A DNA stretch of 64,000 bases, from positions 1-64,000 of the IMG/VR virus record IMGVR_UViG_3300027831_000001; one strand, 5' to 3'. The notes under the pieces are model-generated. The model worked only from the letters and a program-made list of their open reading frames with translations. It was not told the DNA's origin and did not search any database. This DNA comes from a virus. Of the stretch, positions 51,786 to 59,857 are shown piece after piece. Each line of letters opens with the position of its first letter. Position 1 is the first letter of the stretch. Made by a program: the position numbers and the translations under genes.

Positions 51786-51810
51786 GTGGCCGGGTCAGCC
51801 GTGCTAGCTT
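51782..51810 (+). promoter_or_regulatory. Promoter with TTGAGT and 17-nt spacer
   Basis: TTGAGT (51782-51787), 17 nt, TAGCTT (51805-51810), 6 nt to ATG 51817. The stop TGA of the upstream gene is within TTGAGT. Confidence 0.7.
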
Positions 51811-51816
51811 GGCGGA

Positions 51817-52152
51817 ATGAGCACGACGAACAAAGTGAAAGCCGTGAGTGACAGGCTCCGGCCCGAGATGGTGCATGCGATGAGGGTCGGGTTCGCCAAC
51901 AGCGGACCGACCAGTAAGGGCTTGGTGGCGCGGCGTCTGGCCTGCCCGGGTAGCCGGGCCCACGATCTGCGGTTCACCCCGATGGGTCGGCAGTGGGCCT
52001 CCATGCTGTGCATGATGGCCCGGGTCCACGCGACGCTGTACGCAGCGCGCGAGTTGCTCCAAAGCGAGCACTTCGATCGCAAGGCCCAGGCCGACGTGGA
52101 ATCGGCCCTGGCCGGGTGCATGACCGCGATCCGCCCGGTGGTGTGGCCATGA
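51817..52152 (+). CDS. Unrecognised helical protein, 111 aa
   Basis: Start 6 nt after TAGCTT. Met-Ser-Thr-Thr-Asn start, then Leu-Arg-Pro-Glu-Met-Val-His-Ala-Met-Arg and a helical bundle with Cys and Met (Trp-Ala-Ser-Met-Leu-Cys-Met-Met-Ala-Arg-Val-His). Coupled to the next gene (ATGA). Unknown. Confidence 0.6.
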   Translation: MSTTNKVKAVSDRLRPEMVHAMRVGFANSGPTSKGLVARRLACPGSRAHDLRFTPMGRQWASMLCMMARVHATLYAARELLQSEHFDRKAQADVESALAGCMTAIRPVVWP

Positions 52153-52667
52153 CGCGCCGAGTCGAGGCACTCGTGGTCCTGCAAGACCACGACGAAGGAG
52201 ACGAAGACTTCGGTCCTCGCCCAGCGACGCGCGGAGAGTGCCGCGAAGGCGAGAGACCATGTCCTTGGGTCGCATGCCGCTATCACCTAGCGGTGGAGAT
52301 CGGCGTTGACGGATCGCTGAGGCAGCGCCGAGATCCCGATCCGATCGAGTCGTCGACGCTGCCGACATGCGCGCTGGACGTAGCGGCCGAAGGGGAGCAC
52401 ACCCTAGGGGAGATCGGCGCCGTCATGACGCTGGCGCGCGAGCGGGTGCGCCAGATCGAGCTGTTGGCGACCCGGAAGTTCCGGGCCGCTGCAAAGCGCA
52501 TGGGCTTCGACCTGGTGGCTTTGCTACCGCCGGAGCTACCGGCAGGCCACGCATGGGCGGCCGCTGGTGATGAGTGGATCAGGGGCGAGGCGACCCCGGC
52601 CCACATGAAGCGCTACCAGGCTAAGCGCTACCAGGCCAAACGGGCGCGCAAGGCAGGTGCCGCTTGA
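52149..52667 (+). CDS. Sigma region 4-like DNA-binding protein, 172 aa
   Basis: Residues about 40-60 have Glu-Arg-Pro-Cys-Pro-Trp-Val-Ala-Cys-Arg-Tyr-His-Leu. Residues about 80-125 have Cys-Ala-Leu-Asp-Val-Ala ... Thr-Leu-Gly-Glu-Ile-Gly ... Ala-Arg-Glu-Arg-Val-Arg-Gln-Ile-Glu, the classic sigma-70 region 4 helix-turn-helix. Similar stand-alone proteins with CPxxxCRxHL plus region 4 exist in bacteria and phages. It lacks region 2, so it may act as a regulator at -35 elements rather than a full sigma. The C-terminus repeats Lys-Arg-Tyr-Gln-Ala. Confidence 0.7.
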   Translation: MTRRVEALVVLQDHDEGDEDFGPRPATRGECREGERPCPWVACRYHLAVEIGVDGSLRQRRDPDPIESSTLPTCALDVAAEGEHTLGEIGAVMTLARERVRQIELLATRKFRAAAKRMGFDLVALLPPELPAGHAWAAAGDEWIRGEATPAHMKRYQAKRYQAKRARKAGAA

Positions 52668-52924
52668 CCTGGACCGCAGCCCCACCACGCTGGCGACTCG
52701 CTCCTGTGCCCCGCCCGCCCGCGTGGATAGGCGACACGCCGGGCGAGCGCGTGGCGTCGATCGTGGCCGACGATCGACGGTGGGCCGCGGCCCTGCGGTG
52801 GACCCGGCGCAATCGGGCCCTGTACGTGGCGACCCAACAGATCGCCAAGGGCCTGCACGTCGTGGTCATGCGCGGCACGGCCCGTGCTCGGTTCCGGTTC
52901 GTGGAGCCGGCGCGGTGGTGCTAG
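52664..52924 (+). CDS. Small basic protein, 86 aa, TTG start
   Basis: TTG at 52664 overlaps the previous TGA (TTGA). Trp/Arg/Pro-rich, with a helix Trp-Ala-Ala-Ala-Leu-Arg-Trp-Thr-Arg-Arg-Asn-Arg-Ala-Leu and a beta end Leu-His-Val-Val-Val-Met. Probable nucleic-acid binding by charge only. Confidence 0.55.
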   Translation: MTWTAAPPRWRLAPVPRPPAWIGDTPGERVASIVADDRRWAAALRWTRRNRALYVATQQIAKGLHVVVMRGTARARFRFVEPARWC

Positions 52925-53433
52925 GGCGGCGGCCCAGCACGTGCCCCCAGGGCCACGCGGTGCGGCGCAATGGCAAGCGCTGGTGGTGCTGGGTCTGCGA
53001 TCGCGAAGTGGAGCCGCGCGCCCACCCGACGGCCAAGCTTGCCCGCCGCCGGGTCAAGCCGCTGGGCAGCGCGGAGAAGAGGGCCCGGACGCGCGCGCGG
53101 GCGTTCGGCGAGTCGGAGCGCATGGCATGGCTCCACTCGCTCCCATGCGTGGCCGCCGGGCGACCGGGTCACGTATGCGGCCCGTGGGACATGGAGCGCG
53201 GCGGGCCGCACATTCAGGCCGTACACGTGCGAGCGCGCGGGGCCGGTGGCACGGCGGATGATGTCGTGCCGGGCTGCTGGGTCCTGCACGAGCAGGCGGG
53301 CGAGCGCGGCACGGAGCAGCGCCGACGGTGCGAGGCCGAGCTGGGCCTGGATCTCGAGGCCGAAGCGGCGAGGCTTGCCCAGGAGTGGCGCGACTTGTGC
53401 CAGGCCGGCGAGTGTGCTAGCGTGGCGGAATGA
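52918..53433 (+). CDS. HNH/DUF968-like nuclease, 171 aa
   Basis: GTG 52918 (or 52915) overlaps the previous stop. An N-terminal zinc ribbon shows Cys-Pro-Gln-Gly-His and Cys-Trp-Val-Cys. The second half has Trp-Leu-His-Ser-Leu-Pro-Cys-Val ... Gln-Ala-Val-His-Val-Arg-Ala-Arg-Gly-Ala-Gly-Gly ... Asp-Val-Val-Pro-Gly-Cys ... Leu-His-Glu-Gln. This follows the Cys ... His-Val-Arg-x-Arg-Gly-Ala-Gly-Gly pattern of DUF968/NinB-region recombination nucleases. ATGA overlap with the next gene. Confidence 0.65.
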   Translation: MLGRRPSTCPQGHAVRRNGKRWWCWVCDREVEPRAHPTAKLARRRVKPLGSAEKRARTRARAFGESERMAWLHSLPCVAAGRPGHVCGPWDMERGGPHIQAVHVRARGAGGTADDVVPGCWVLHEQAGERGTEQRRRCEAELGLDLEAEAARLAQEWRDLCQAGECASVAE

Positions 53434-56400
53434 GCACGAAAGTTCTATTCCAACACGCGGACGGCCAGAGCGCCATGATGCTCGTCCAAGAAGGCGACGG
53501 CCTGATGATCGAGATCGCGAGCGGCCACCGGATCCTGAGCGTCGCGCTGCCGGAGGAGCGAAGACGGGAAGTCGCGGCGATCCTGGATCCAGCGCCCGAC
53601 AGGGGAGTCGAAGATCACGGCATCAAGTGGGAGCCGGCCAGCATGGAGACTGACGGGTTCGGAGTGGCGCGCGTGACACACTGGCGCACCAAGCCCGACA
53701 TTGACAAGTCAGACGATCGAGAAGACAGGACGAAGCCCGCGCCCAAGACCTACCTATGGCGGCCCGCGGGCGGGGCCTGGTCCTGGGGGATCTGGGTAGG
53801 AGGGCGTGGGCTTCCGGTGGGTGTACGGTGCGCGACTGAGGCCGAAGCGCTTGCCATCACTTGGCAGCACCACGACGAGCAGGTGGCCGACGTGAAGCGC
53901 CACGCCGCATGGCTCGCGGACCTGCACCGCGCGGCCGAGCGGGACATCGACCGACTGGCCGCCGCTCGTGAGCAGACCGCGGCAGCCGAGCAGGTGGTCG
54001 CCACCCTCCAGGCCACGCTCCGCCGAGAGAGGGAGTCGCGAGCCGACGCCCGAGCCGATGGGGCCGCAGCGCTCGCGCTGGAGATCGACCAAGCCGTGGC
54101 CACCCACGCCCCCGACGCCTTCCATGGCGACACCTGGACCACGGTATCGCGCGTGGAAGCGCTGGCCCAGTGGTGGCACGAGAGCGCCGACGTGCGCGAC
54201 GAATGGAACGGGTCGCTGGAGGAGCTACGCGCCGCCGCCCGAGCTGAGGAGCGGGCGGCCGTCGAGCGCGAGCTCGAGTCGGGCCTGCGCGCGCTCGGTC
54301 TGCGCCCCCACGGCACCGAGCTCCTCGACCTGGTGCGCACCGTGGCCGAGGCGCTCGAGGAGCGGCGAGCCGAGGGGCGCCGCGACGTGCTGAAGCGGCT
54401 GTTCGTCCACCGGGCCCCAGTCGACTACGTGGCCGACGACGAGACCCATGCGCTCGTGTACGCCACATACCCGACGTGGGCCGCGGCGGTTGACGCCCGC
54501 GATGCCATCGTCGCCCCGGCCTCCCCCAAGGCGGCACCGCCCGCCTCCCACGCCGTCCAGCCCGATGTGTGCGCCGCGGAAGCCAAGCGGCAGGTTGCCC
54601 GTTTTCATGCGTGGGCCAATGATGTCGCCGACATCCTGGATCGACCGCCCCGCACCACGGATCCGCTCGAGGACATCAAGACCGAGGTGGTGCGCCTCAA
54701 GATCAGCATCGCCGACGCCCGAGCCGAGGGGGTGGAGCAGGGGCGCGCGCAGGCGCTGTCCGAGACGATGGCCGCGCTCGCCTCGCTACGTTGGGTGCAG
54801 GAGTGGTGCCGCGGTCTGCTGGCGTCCGACGACTGGGCCCGCCGAGCGCTCGACAAGCTCGACGACGTGGAGCGCCGACTCGTGGCCTCGCCACCGGTGA
54901 AGGGAGAGTGGCAGCCCGAACACGGGCCCGACCAGCGCGGCCCCGACTACTACGCCGCGCGAGCGTGCGCGGAGAGCCGCGGCGAGCTCGTGGAAGAACA
55001 CGAGCTCGGGCAGGTCACCCGCTACCGGTGCAGCTGCGCTGACTGCCCCGGGCTGCCTTGGGCGCCGTCCAGCAAGCAGCCGCACCCGTGCGGGAAGACC
55101 CCGGCGGCCCCTCTCCAGGGAGGGACGGACGCCGACCTGAGCGATGAGGCTTGTCCGTGCTGCGAAGAAGAGGTTGATGACCGGAAGAACTTCTGCCCAG
55201 ACTGCGACCTGGACGTCTGCGACGAATGCTTCGACGGGCAGCGTTGCGGCGCATGTGCCTCATCAGTGGCCGCGCCCGTCGCCACTCCCACGGCTCCCAA
55301 GGAGCCCGAGCGGTACGTCACCGGGGCCGAGCTCGAGCGCGACATGGCGAACGCCGACGCCATCGGAGACGCGGCGCGAAGCTACGCCGAGGCCTACGAC
55401 ACCGCTGGTGGCGACGATTTCGACCCGCGAGCCCACGCCGCCTTCTCGCGCCTACTCGACGCAGCTCGGCGGTGGATGACCGCGGATCCCAAGGGGCCCG
55501 AGCCCGACGAAAAGCACGTGGCGCACACGCCCACGGGCAGGTACTGCAAAGCCTGCTACTCGCCGCTGTACGGGCCCGACGACATGCCGACCGACCTCGC
55601 CATCAAGTTGCGGTGGGCAACCGCGCTGGGCATGGCGACCCAAGGGCTCCGGGCGGGGCACGAGTCCGGCGAGATGCGGAGCTACCCCACGTCGACCGAG
55701 CGGTGGGGGCTCCCGCTCCCCTTCACGTGGGCGGTCGAGGATGGCCGCTGGTGCGTGAAGCGTCCCCACCCGCACGCGCCATGGCCCGTAGACGTGGGAG
55801 CCATCATCGACCGTCGCAACGCAGAGGACCCGGCCCCAAGCGCTCCCCAGGGAGAGCCGGACGCCGGGAGACTGCGCGCGCTCACCAATGCCGCGGAGGC
55901 GTACGGGCAGGCTCGACACTACGGCGCGCCGACGGAACACGCCGAAGCGCTTCTCGTCGAAGCCTCCCGAGCCTTCGCCACCCCCACGGCTCCCCAGGAG
56001 CCCGAGCCCGAGACCCCCGACGAGCGCGAGGCGGCCATCGTACGACGGCTGGCCGGCGAGTGGGGGGAGATCGAGGTGGGGCCCACCGAGTCGATCGACG
56101 ACGTGGTGAGCCACATCCACGGCGCAGGGACGGTCATCATGCGCATGGTGAACGAGGTTGGCGACTGGCGTGACTGGGCTCTTCGCCTCGCCGGCCGCAA
56201 GATGTCAGACTGGCGCAGCGACAAGGCGACGCGCGAGGCCGTGGAGAAGCTGCTGGCCGCCGCTGTGAAGCGCGGCCGCACCCCCGAGGACGTCGAGCGC
56301 GACTATGCAGCAGGCCCCGAGGATTTCGGCGGCGAGGACTACTCGGCCGAGGCGCCCGACGAGACTACCCGCCCCGCCCCGCTCGCGGCCGTGCCCAGGG

Positions 56401-56666
56401 TGGGCGCCCCTCCCGAGCCGTGGACCGTGGTCGAAGGCGGCGGGCTCGGTCGTGATGACCTGCGGCTCATCTCGCGCCCGTGGCACTCGGGCACCATGTA
56501 CGCCGGAGTCTCGTACAAGGGCTGGCTGACGTGCTTCGTGGACGACGCGAGCATGCCCACAGCGATGCCCCCCGAGGCCGCGGCGTGGCTGCTCGCCAAG
56601 ACCAGCGGACGCGACCCACGTGAACCGGTGCGCCCCATGAGCGACGAGCCCGGGGGTGCCCCGTGA
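53430..56666 (+). CDS. Giant modular protein, 1078 aa, unrecognised
   Basis: ATG 6 nt after TAGCGT. Modules seen: N-terminal beta domain (1-100); coiled coil at about 155-330; helical part to about 480; a Cys-rich region at about 525-610 with Cys-Ser-Cys-Ala-Asp-Cys, Cys-Pro-Cys-Cys and Cys-Pro-Asp-Cys ... Cys-Asp-Glu-Cys (two or more zinc sites). Pro-rich linkers with a repeated Ala-Thr-Pro-Thr-Ala-Pro-Lys/Gln-Glu-Pro-Glu (near 618 and 850) join further helical segments. The linker repeat is also visible in DNA (GCCAC[T/C]CCCACGGCTCCC at 55280 and 55978). It looks assembled from several phage domains. Role unknown. Confidence 0.7.
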   Translation: MSTKVLFQHADGQSAMMLVQEGDGLMIEIASGHRILSVALPEERRREVAAILDPAPDRGVEDHGIKWEPASMETDGFGVARVTHWRTKPDIDKSDDREDRTKPAPKTYLWRPAGGAWSWGIWVGGRGLPVGVRCATEAEALAITWQHHDEQVADVKRHAAWLADLHRAAERDIDRLAAAREQTAAAEQVVATLQATLRRERESRADARADGAAALALEIDQAVATHAPDAFHGDTWTTVSRVEALAQWWHESADVRDEWNGSLEELRAAARAEERAAVERELESGLRALGLRPHGTELLDLVRTVAEALEERRAEGRRDVLKRLFVHRAPVDYVADDETHALVYATYPTWAAAVDARDAIVAPASPKAAPPASHAVQPDVCAAEAKRQVARFHAWANDVADILDRPPRTTDPLEDIKTEVVRLKISIADARAEGVEQGRAQALSETMAALASLRWVQEWCRGLLASDDWARRALDKLDDVERRLVASPPVKGEWQPEHGPDQRGPDYYAARACAESRGELVEEHELGQVTRYRCSCADCPGLPWAPSSKQPHPCGKTPAAPLQGGTDADLSDEACPCCEEEVDDRKNFCPDCDLDVCDECFDGQRCGACASSVAAPVATPTAPKEPERYVTGAELERDMANADAIGDAARSYAEAYDTAGGDDFDPRAHAAFSRLLDAARRWMTADPKGPEPDEKHVAHTPTGRYCKACYSPLYGPDDMPTDLAIKLRWATALGMATQGLRAGHESGEMRSYPTSTERWGLPLPFTWAVEDGRWCVKRPHPHAPWPVDVGAIIDRRNAEDPAPSAPQGEPDAGRLRALTNAAEAYGQARHYGAPTEHAEALLVEASRAFATPTAPQEPEPETPDEREAAIVRRLAGEWGEIEVGPTESIDDVVSHIHGAGTVIMRMVNEVGDWRDWALRLAGRKMSDWRSDKATREAVEKLLAAAVKRGRTPEDVERDYAAGPEDFGGEDYSAEAPDETTRPAPLAAVPRVGAPPEPWTVVEGGGLGRDDLRLISRPWHSGTMYAGVSYKGWLTCFVDDASMPTAMPPEAAAWLLAKTSGRDPREPVRPMSDEPGGAP

Positions 56667-57163
56667 GCGTCGAAGAGTTCGCCGAGAGCATCGGCCGGGC
56701 CCGAGCCGCGCTTCCGGGCGGCACCCGCACTCTCGCCGGTGCCTGCCGCTTCTACGCGCCCACGGCCGCGGTGGAGATCGTGGGGGGCCGCGTGCAGGTG
56801 ACCGCGAGCCGCGGCGTGCTCACGCTGCGCCGCGAGAGCACGGCCGCCCCGTGGACGATGAGGGTCGCGCTCGACGGCGTGGCGTGGCCCGACGACGGCG
56901 ACGCCCCGACCGACGAGCCCTCGCTCGTGGCCGCCCTTGCTGCGGTCACCGGATGCCCGAGCAGCGCTCTCGAAAGCACTGCCGCGAGCCTGCGGTGGCT
57001 GGGCTCGCTCGGCGCAGACGTGGGCGACGAGCCGGAGCCACACGAAACCGACATGTGTTGCGTCTGCGATGGCGAAGGCGACGTCACAGAAGGCCACACG
57101 ACGTGGACGTGCACCGGCTGCGGAGGCTGCGGCTACAAAAGCGCGGCACCCCTGCGCCGGTAG
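56663..57163 (+). CDS. Protein with C-terminal zinc finger, 166 aa
   Basis: GTG overlaps the previous stop (GTGA). The N-terminal 120 residues are an Ala/Val-rich alpha/beta domain. The C-terminus holds Cys-Cys-Val-Cys-Asp-Gly-Glu-Gly ... Cys-Thr-Gly-Cys-Gly-Gly-Cys-Gly, a DnaJ-type Cys pattern, also seen at 17396. TAG stop is used in the next class C start. Unknown. Confidence 0.65.
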   Translation: MSVEEFAESIGRARAALPGGTRTLAGACRFYAPTAAVEIVGGRVQVTASRGVLTLRRESTAAPWTMRVALDGVAWPDDGDAPTDEPSLVAALAAVTGCPSSALESTAASLRWLGSLGADVGDEPEPHETDMCCVCDGEGDVTEGHTTWTCTGCGGCGYKSAAPLRR

Positions 57164-57172
57164 GCTCCAGGC

Positions 57173-57607
57173 ATGCCCTGGATGCTCGCCCGGCTGACCG
57201 ATGATCTGACCGCCGACGGGGCCTGGCACGGCCTCGATCGCTACGACTCCGCGGCACCCGATAGCCAGGGCGCGGGGTCGATCTTCTTTCCCGTAGGGGG
57301 CCAGGGGGCCCTGGTGACCCGCGACCAGGAGGTCCTGATCCGGGTCGTGTGGTGCACGGCCACCGGCGGTTTCGTCAGCGGGGCCGGGACGTCCTGCACG
57401 GTGGAGCCGGTGACGATCGATCGCTTGCCCCACCCGATCAGCGGCTCGGTCCAGGAGCGGCTCAGCGTGGGCGAGGCACGAGAGAACGCGGCTTGGCAGC
57501 CCCTGTTCTTGTCCGTCGGTCCCTCGGCGCTGGCCAGCGTGCGGCTCAGCGACATGGTCTACGCCAGCGCGGCCCGGGTCGCGGTCTACTACTGGACGGC
57601 GGCATGA
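57173..57607 (+). CDS. Probable virion protein, 144 aa
   Basis: ATG 6 nt after TAGGCT (class C), the signal of late genes. Beta-rich throughout (Gly-Ser-Ile-Phe-Phe-Pro-Val ... Glu-Val-Leu-Ile-Arg-Val-Val-Trp ... Val-Ala-Val-Tyr-Tyr-Trp), with Gly turns, like small head- or tail-decoration proteins. Overlaps the next gene (ATGA). Not a recognised family. Confidence 0.6.
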   Translation: MPWMLARLTDDLTADGAWHGLDRYDSAAPDSQGAGSIFFPVGGQGALVTRDQEVLIRVVWCTATGGFVSGAGTSCTVEPVTIDRLPHPISGSVQERLSVGEARENAAWQPLFLSVGPSALASVRLSDMVYASAARVAVYYWTAA

Positions 57608-59274
57608 CATTGCGCGCGGCAGGGTGGAGCGCGGCCCGAGCTCGGGCCAGTGGGGCCGCGGCGGCCAGCATCACGGCCGCCGGCGAGGGCGTGGCCGCGT
57701 CAGGTGTCCGCACCCTTTTGGCGCTCGCGCCTGCGTCCACGCTCGCCGCGGGGACCGACGTGCCCTCCTACTGGGCCGCGCGCTCGGGTCGGGCGCTCTC
57801 CACCTACTGGGGTGCCTACGCGCCCCTGGGGGCCACTGCTTACCTCTGGTGGGCACATGAGGGCAGCACCGACCCCGGCGCTTGGGTGGCCGCGCTCGCG
57901 GGCCTTACGGGGCACGAGGTCACCCTTGCCGCCGGCAACCGCACGGCGGAGCAGGTCGCCACCGAGACGGCCGCGGTCGTGGCCGGAATCACGGGCTGGA
58001 GCGCGACTCAGTCGGTTGGCGATCTCACCATCACTGGCCCCGCCGCCGTGACGGTTGGCCCGGGTTGGGATGCTGGCGCCGCGGGGTCAATGGTCGGCAT
58101 GCGCTCGATCACCGTCGCGGACCCGCCGACCGAAGGCCCGATAACGACCGTGCTGGCCCAGCACTTGCCGAATCCCGGAATCGCACGACCGATCATCGCC
58201 GTGGACGTGTTCATCGGCACGACGGCCAACGCGGCCGACCGCTGGCGCGTGGCCCTCTGGACCGCCGTTGGCGGCACTGACACGCCGGTAGGTGAGACGC
58301 TGCTGGTCGATCTGGGCCAGGTGCCAGCGTCGCAGATCGTCTCGCGCTCGTGGGCTCGGATCCCGATGCCGCCCGGCCAGGTGGTCACCGCGGACCAGGA
58401 CATGTGGTGCAGCCTCAAGTCGGGGCTGGGCCTCACGGACGTTGGCGGCCGACTCACGGGCGACCCGTTGATCGGCGACTGGACGGCCCAGAGCCTGGAG
58501 CAGGACTCCGGAACCCAGGACATCGACCCGGACGCCACGGTGGCCTGGCCCGCGACGTGGCCGGGTGACACCGGCCCGCAAAACCCCTTCGTGTGCGGCG
58601 TCCGACTGGTGATCGCTCGAACGGTGCACGACGGCTCCCACCACTCGGAGGCCGACCCCGCGATCTTCGGTACCCACGTGGCCGTCGGAGCACTCGCGAG
58701 CACGACCGACCTCGACTCCCACCTGCTCATGGTGGCCCCCTCGCCCGCGTTCCTCGGCATGATCATCGGCGGCGAGGGCTGGGCCGTCGGAGCCACGCGC
58801 GGGACTCAGCCGCGCCTCGGGGTGATGATCGGTGGCAGCGCGGTGGAGCCTGTAGATCCCGACGGCGCGACGCTCCTGGTGGACGGTGGGCAGCTCGTCG
58901 GGAGCAGCACGACCGCGTGGGAAGATCGGACTCATGCTCCCGTCGCGTGGGCGGCCAACGCCGCGACCACGTGGATCGCGAAGTGCGACGACGCCACGGC
59001 GGGTACCAACATCGCTTTTGCTCAGACGCCCGACCAGGTGGCCGCAAGCCCGGCGGACACGCCCGCGGACTGGCTCCCCGCCGTGAATGGAGGCATGCCG
59101 TTCGGCTCGGAATACGAGGTCTTCCCCGCCGACTCGGCGGTTTATAACGACACAGATCCGACGACGGCTTTTCAGTCGCCTTTTGTGGCCGATCCAGACG
59201 ACGCGCGCCCGACCAATATCCCGGGGGCGCGCATCCTGTGGTGGATCCCGGGCATCACGGCGACGCCGCTCTAG
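57604..59274 (+). CDS. Probable virion surface protein, 556 aa
   Basis: ATG overlaps the previous stop. The N-terminal 45 residues are Ala-rich helix. The rest is a beta-rich, Thr/Asp/Gly-rich protein with many Trp (Tyr-Leu-Trp-Trp-Ala-His ... Met-Trp-Cys-Ser-Leu-Lys-Ser-Gly), ending Ile-Leu-Trp-Trp-Ile-Pro-Gly-Ile-Thr. Composition suits a fibre, decoration or carbohydrate-binding protein. Coupling to a class C gene supports late expression. Family unknown. Confidence 0.6.
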   Translation: MTLRAAGWSAARARASGAAAASITAAGEGVAASGVRTLLALAPASTLAAGTDVPSYWAARSGRALSTYWGAYAPLGATAYLWWAHEGSTDPGAWVAALAGLTGHEVTLAAGNRTAEQVATETAAVVAGITGWSATQSVGDLTITGPAAVTVGPGWDAGAAGSMVGMRSITVADPPTEGPITTVLAQHLPNPGIARPIIAVDVFIGTTANAADRWRVALWTAVGGTDTPVGETLLVDLGQVPASQIVSRSWARIPMPPGQVVTADQDMWCSLKSGLGLTDVGGRLTGDPLIGDWTAQSLEQDSGTQDIDPDATVAWPATWPGDTGPQNPFVCGVRLVIARTVHDGSHHSEADPAIFGTHVAVGALASTTDLDSHLLMVAPSPAFLGMIIGGEGWAVGATRGTQPRLGVMIGGSAVEPVDPDGATLLVDGGQLVGSSTTAWEDRTHAPVAWAANAATTWIAKCDDATAGTNIAFAQTPDQVAASPADTPADWLPAVNGGMPFGSEYEVFPADSAVYNDTDPTTAFQSPFVADPDDARPTNIPGARILWWIPGITATPL

Positions 59275-59294
59275 CCGTCTCGGGCGAGCCGTGC

Positions 59295-59387
59295 TAGCGT
59301 GGCATCACCCAGGCGGGTCGGAATGGTCCGTGCTCGTGTGCTCATCAAGGGGCTGTCCGGGGAGACCCGGGTGGCCCCTTGTCTTTC
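59295..59387 (+). ncRNA. Short RNA gene ending in a strong hairpin
   Basis: TGCTAGCGT (hexamer 59295-59300) is a class B signal with no good start codon behind it. About 40-80 nt later a strong hairpin AAGGGGC-TGT-CCGGG-GAGA-CCCGG-GTG-GCCCCTT is followed by GTCTTT. The transcript would be about 80 nt. An ATG at 59332 could open a short frame, but it would run through the terminator. Confidence 0.45.
59347..59387. terminator. Bidirectional terminator
   Basis: Stem AAGGGGC / GCCCCTT with inner CCGGG / CCCGG. T-rich on the plus side (GTCTTT) and, for the converging minus gene at 59386, directly after its stop. Confidence 0.65.
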
Positions 59388-59511
59388 AGCGCTCCAGCGA
59401 CGCGTCCCACTCACGCTCCGCGCGTTGACGCTCCAGCGGGGTCATGCCGGCACGAAGCCGCCGCGAGTCGCCCAGATCCTCGCGGTCGCGGTTGAAGCCC
59501 GGGCGCCTCAC
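59386..59511 (-). CDS. Small charged protein, 41 aa
   Basis: GTG 59511 overlaps the previous stop (GTGA). Arg/Glu-rich helix (Asp-Arg-Glu-Asp-Leu-Gly-Asp-Ser-Arg-Arg-Leu-Arg and Leu-Glu-Arg-Gln-Arg-Ala-Glu-Arg-Glu-Trp). Last gene of the minus mini-operon. Unknown. Confidence 0.5.
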   Translation of the reverse strand: MRRPGFNRDREDLGDSRRLRAGMTPLERQRAEREWDASLER

Positions 59512-59762
59512 GGATCACCCCGCAGCAAGGCGACCACGTGGTCCGGCGTGGGCGGCAAGGGGCGGACGCGGGCGCGCTCGGCCTCACCGGCGGGCGTCCA
59601 CTCCACGGCGGCCCACTCCTCGCCGGTCTCGCGCTTGCGGCCTGCGCTGGTCTGCGCCGGCAGGGCAACGATCCATCCGCGAGCCAGCAAGGCCTTCGCG
59701 GTGCTGAGCGAGCGGGCGCGGCCGGTGGCCAGGGCGGAACGGATTGGCTTGGACAACGTCAT
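59508..59762 (-). CDS. Small protein, 84 aa
   Basis: ATG 59762 overlaps the stop of the membrane peptide gene. Ser-Thr-Ala-Lys-Ala-Leu-Leu-Ala-Arg-Gly-Trp-Ile-Val-Ala-Leu looks like an HTH-type helix followed by a wing (Glu-Trp-Ala-Ala-Val-Glu-Trp-Thr), so a winged-helix regulator is possible. Weak. Confidence 0.55.
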   Translation of the reverse strand: MTLSKPIRSALATGRARSLSTAKALLARGWIVALPAQTSAGRKRETGEEWAAVEWTPAGEAERARVRPLPPTPDHVVALLRGDP

Positions 59763-59857
59763 GGCAGCACCGCCCAGGTCAAGCCGGCCATGATGGCCAG
59801 GGTGAGCAACAGCGCGAGGACGAGCAGGCCAAGATCGGTGAAGAGTTGACGGACCAT
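59759..59857 (-). CDS. 32-residue membrane peptide
   Basis: ATG 59857, immediately after the upstream TAG. Asp-Leu-Gly-Leu-Leu-Val-Leu-Ala-Leu-Leu-Leu-Thr-Leu-Ala-Ile-Met-Ala-Gly is a single transmembrane helix. ATGA overlap downstream supports expression. Similar in kind to the 29-residue peptide at 28213. Confidence 0.55.
   Translation of the reverse strand: MVRQLFTDLGLLVLALLLTLAIMAGLTWAVLP

Noticed and set aside
55280-55996. Duplicated PTAP-EPE linker as a repeat expansion with function
   Set aside because: Only two copies about 700 bp apart; it is noted as a sign of modular assembly but not enough to claim a repeat element.
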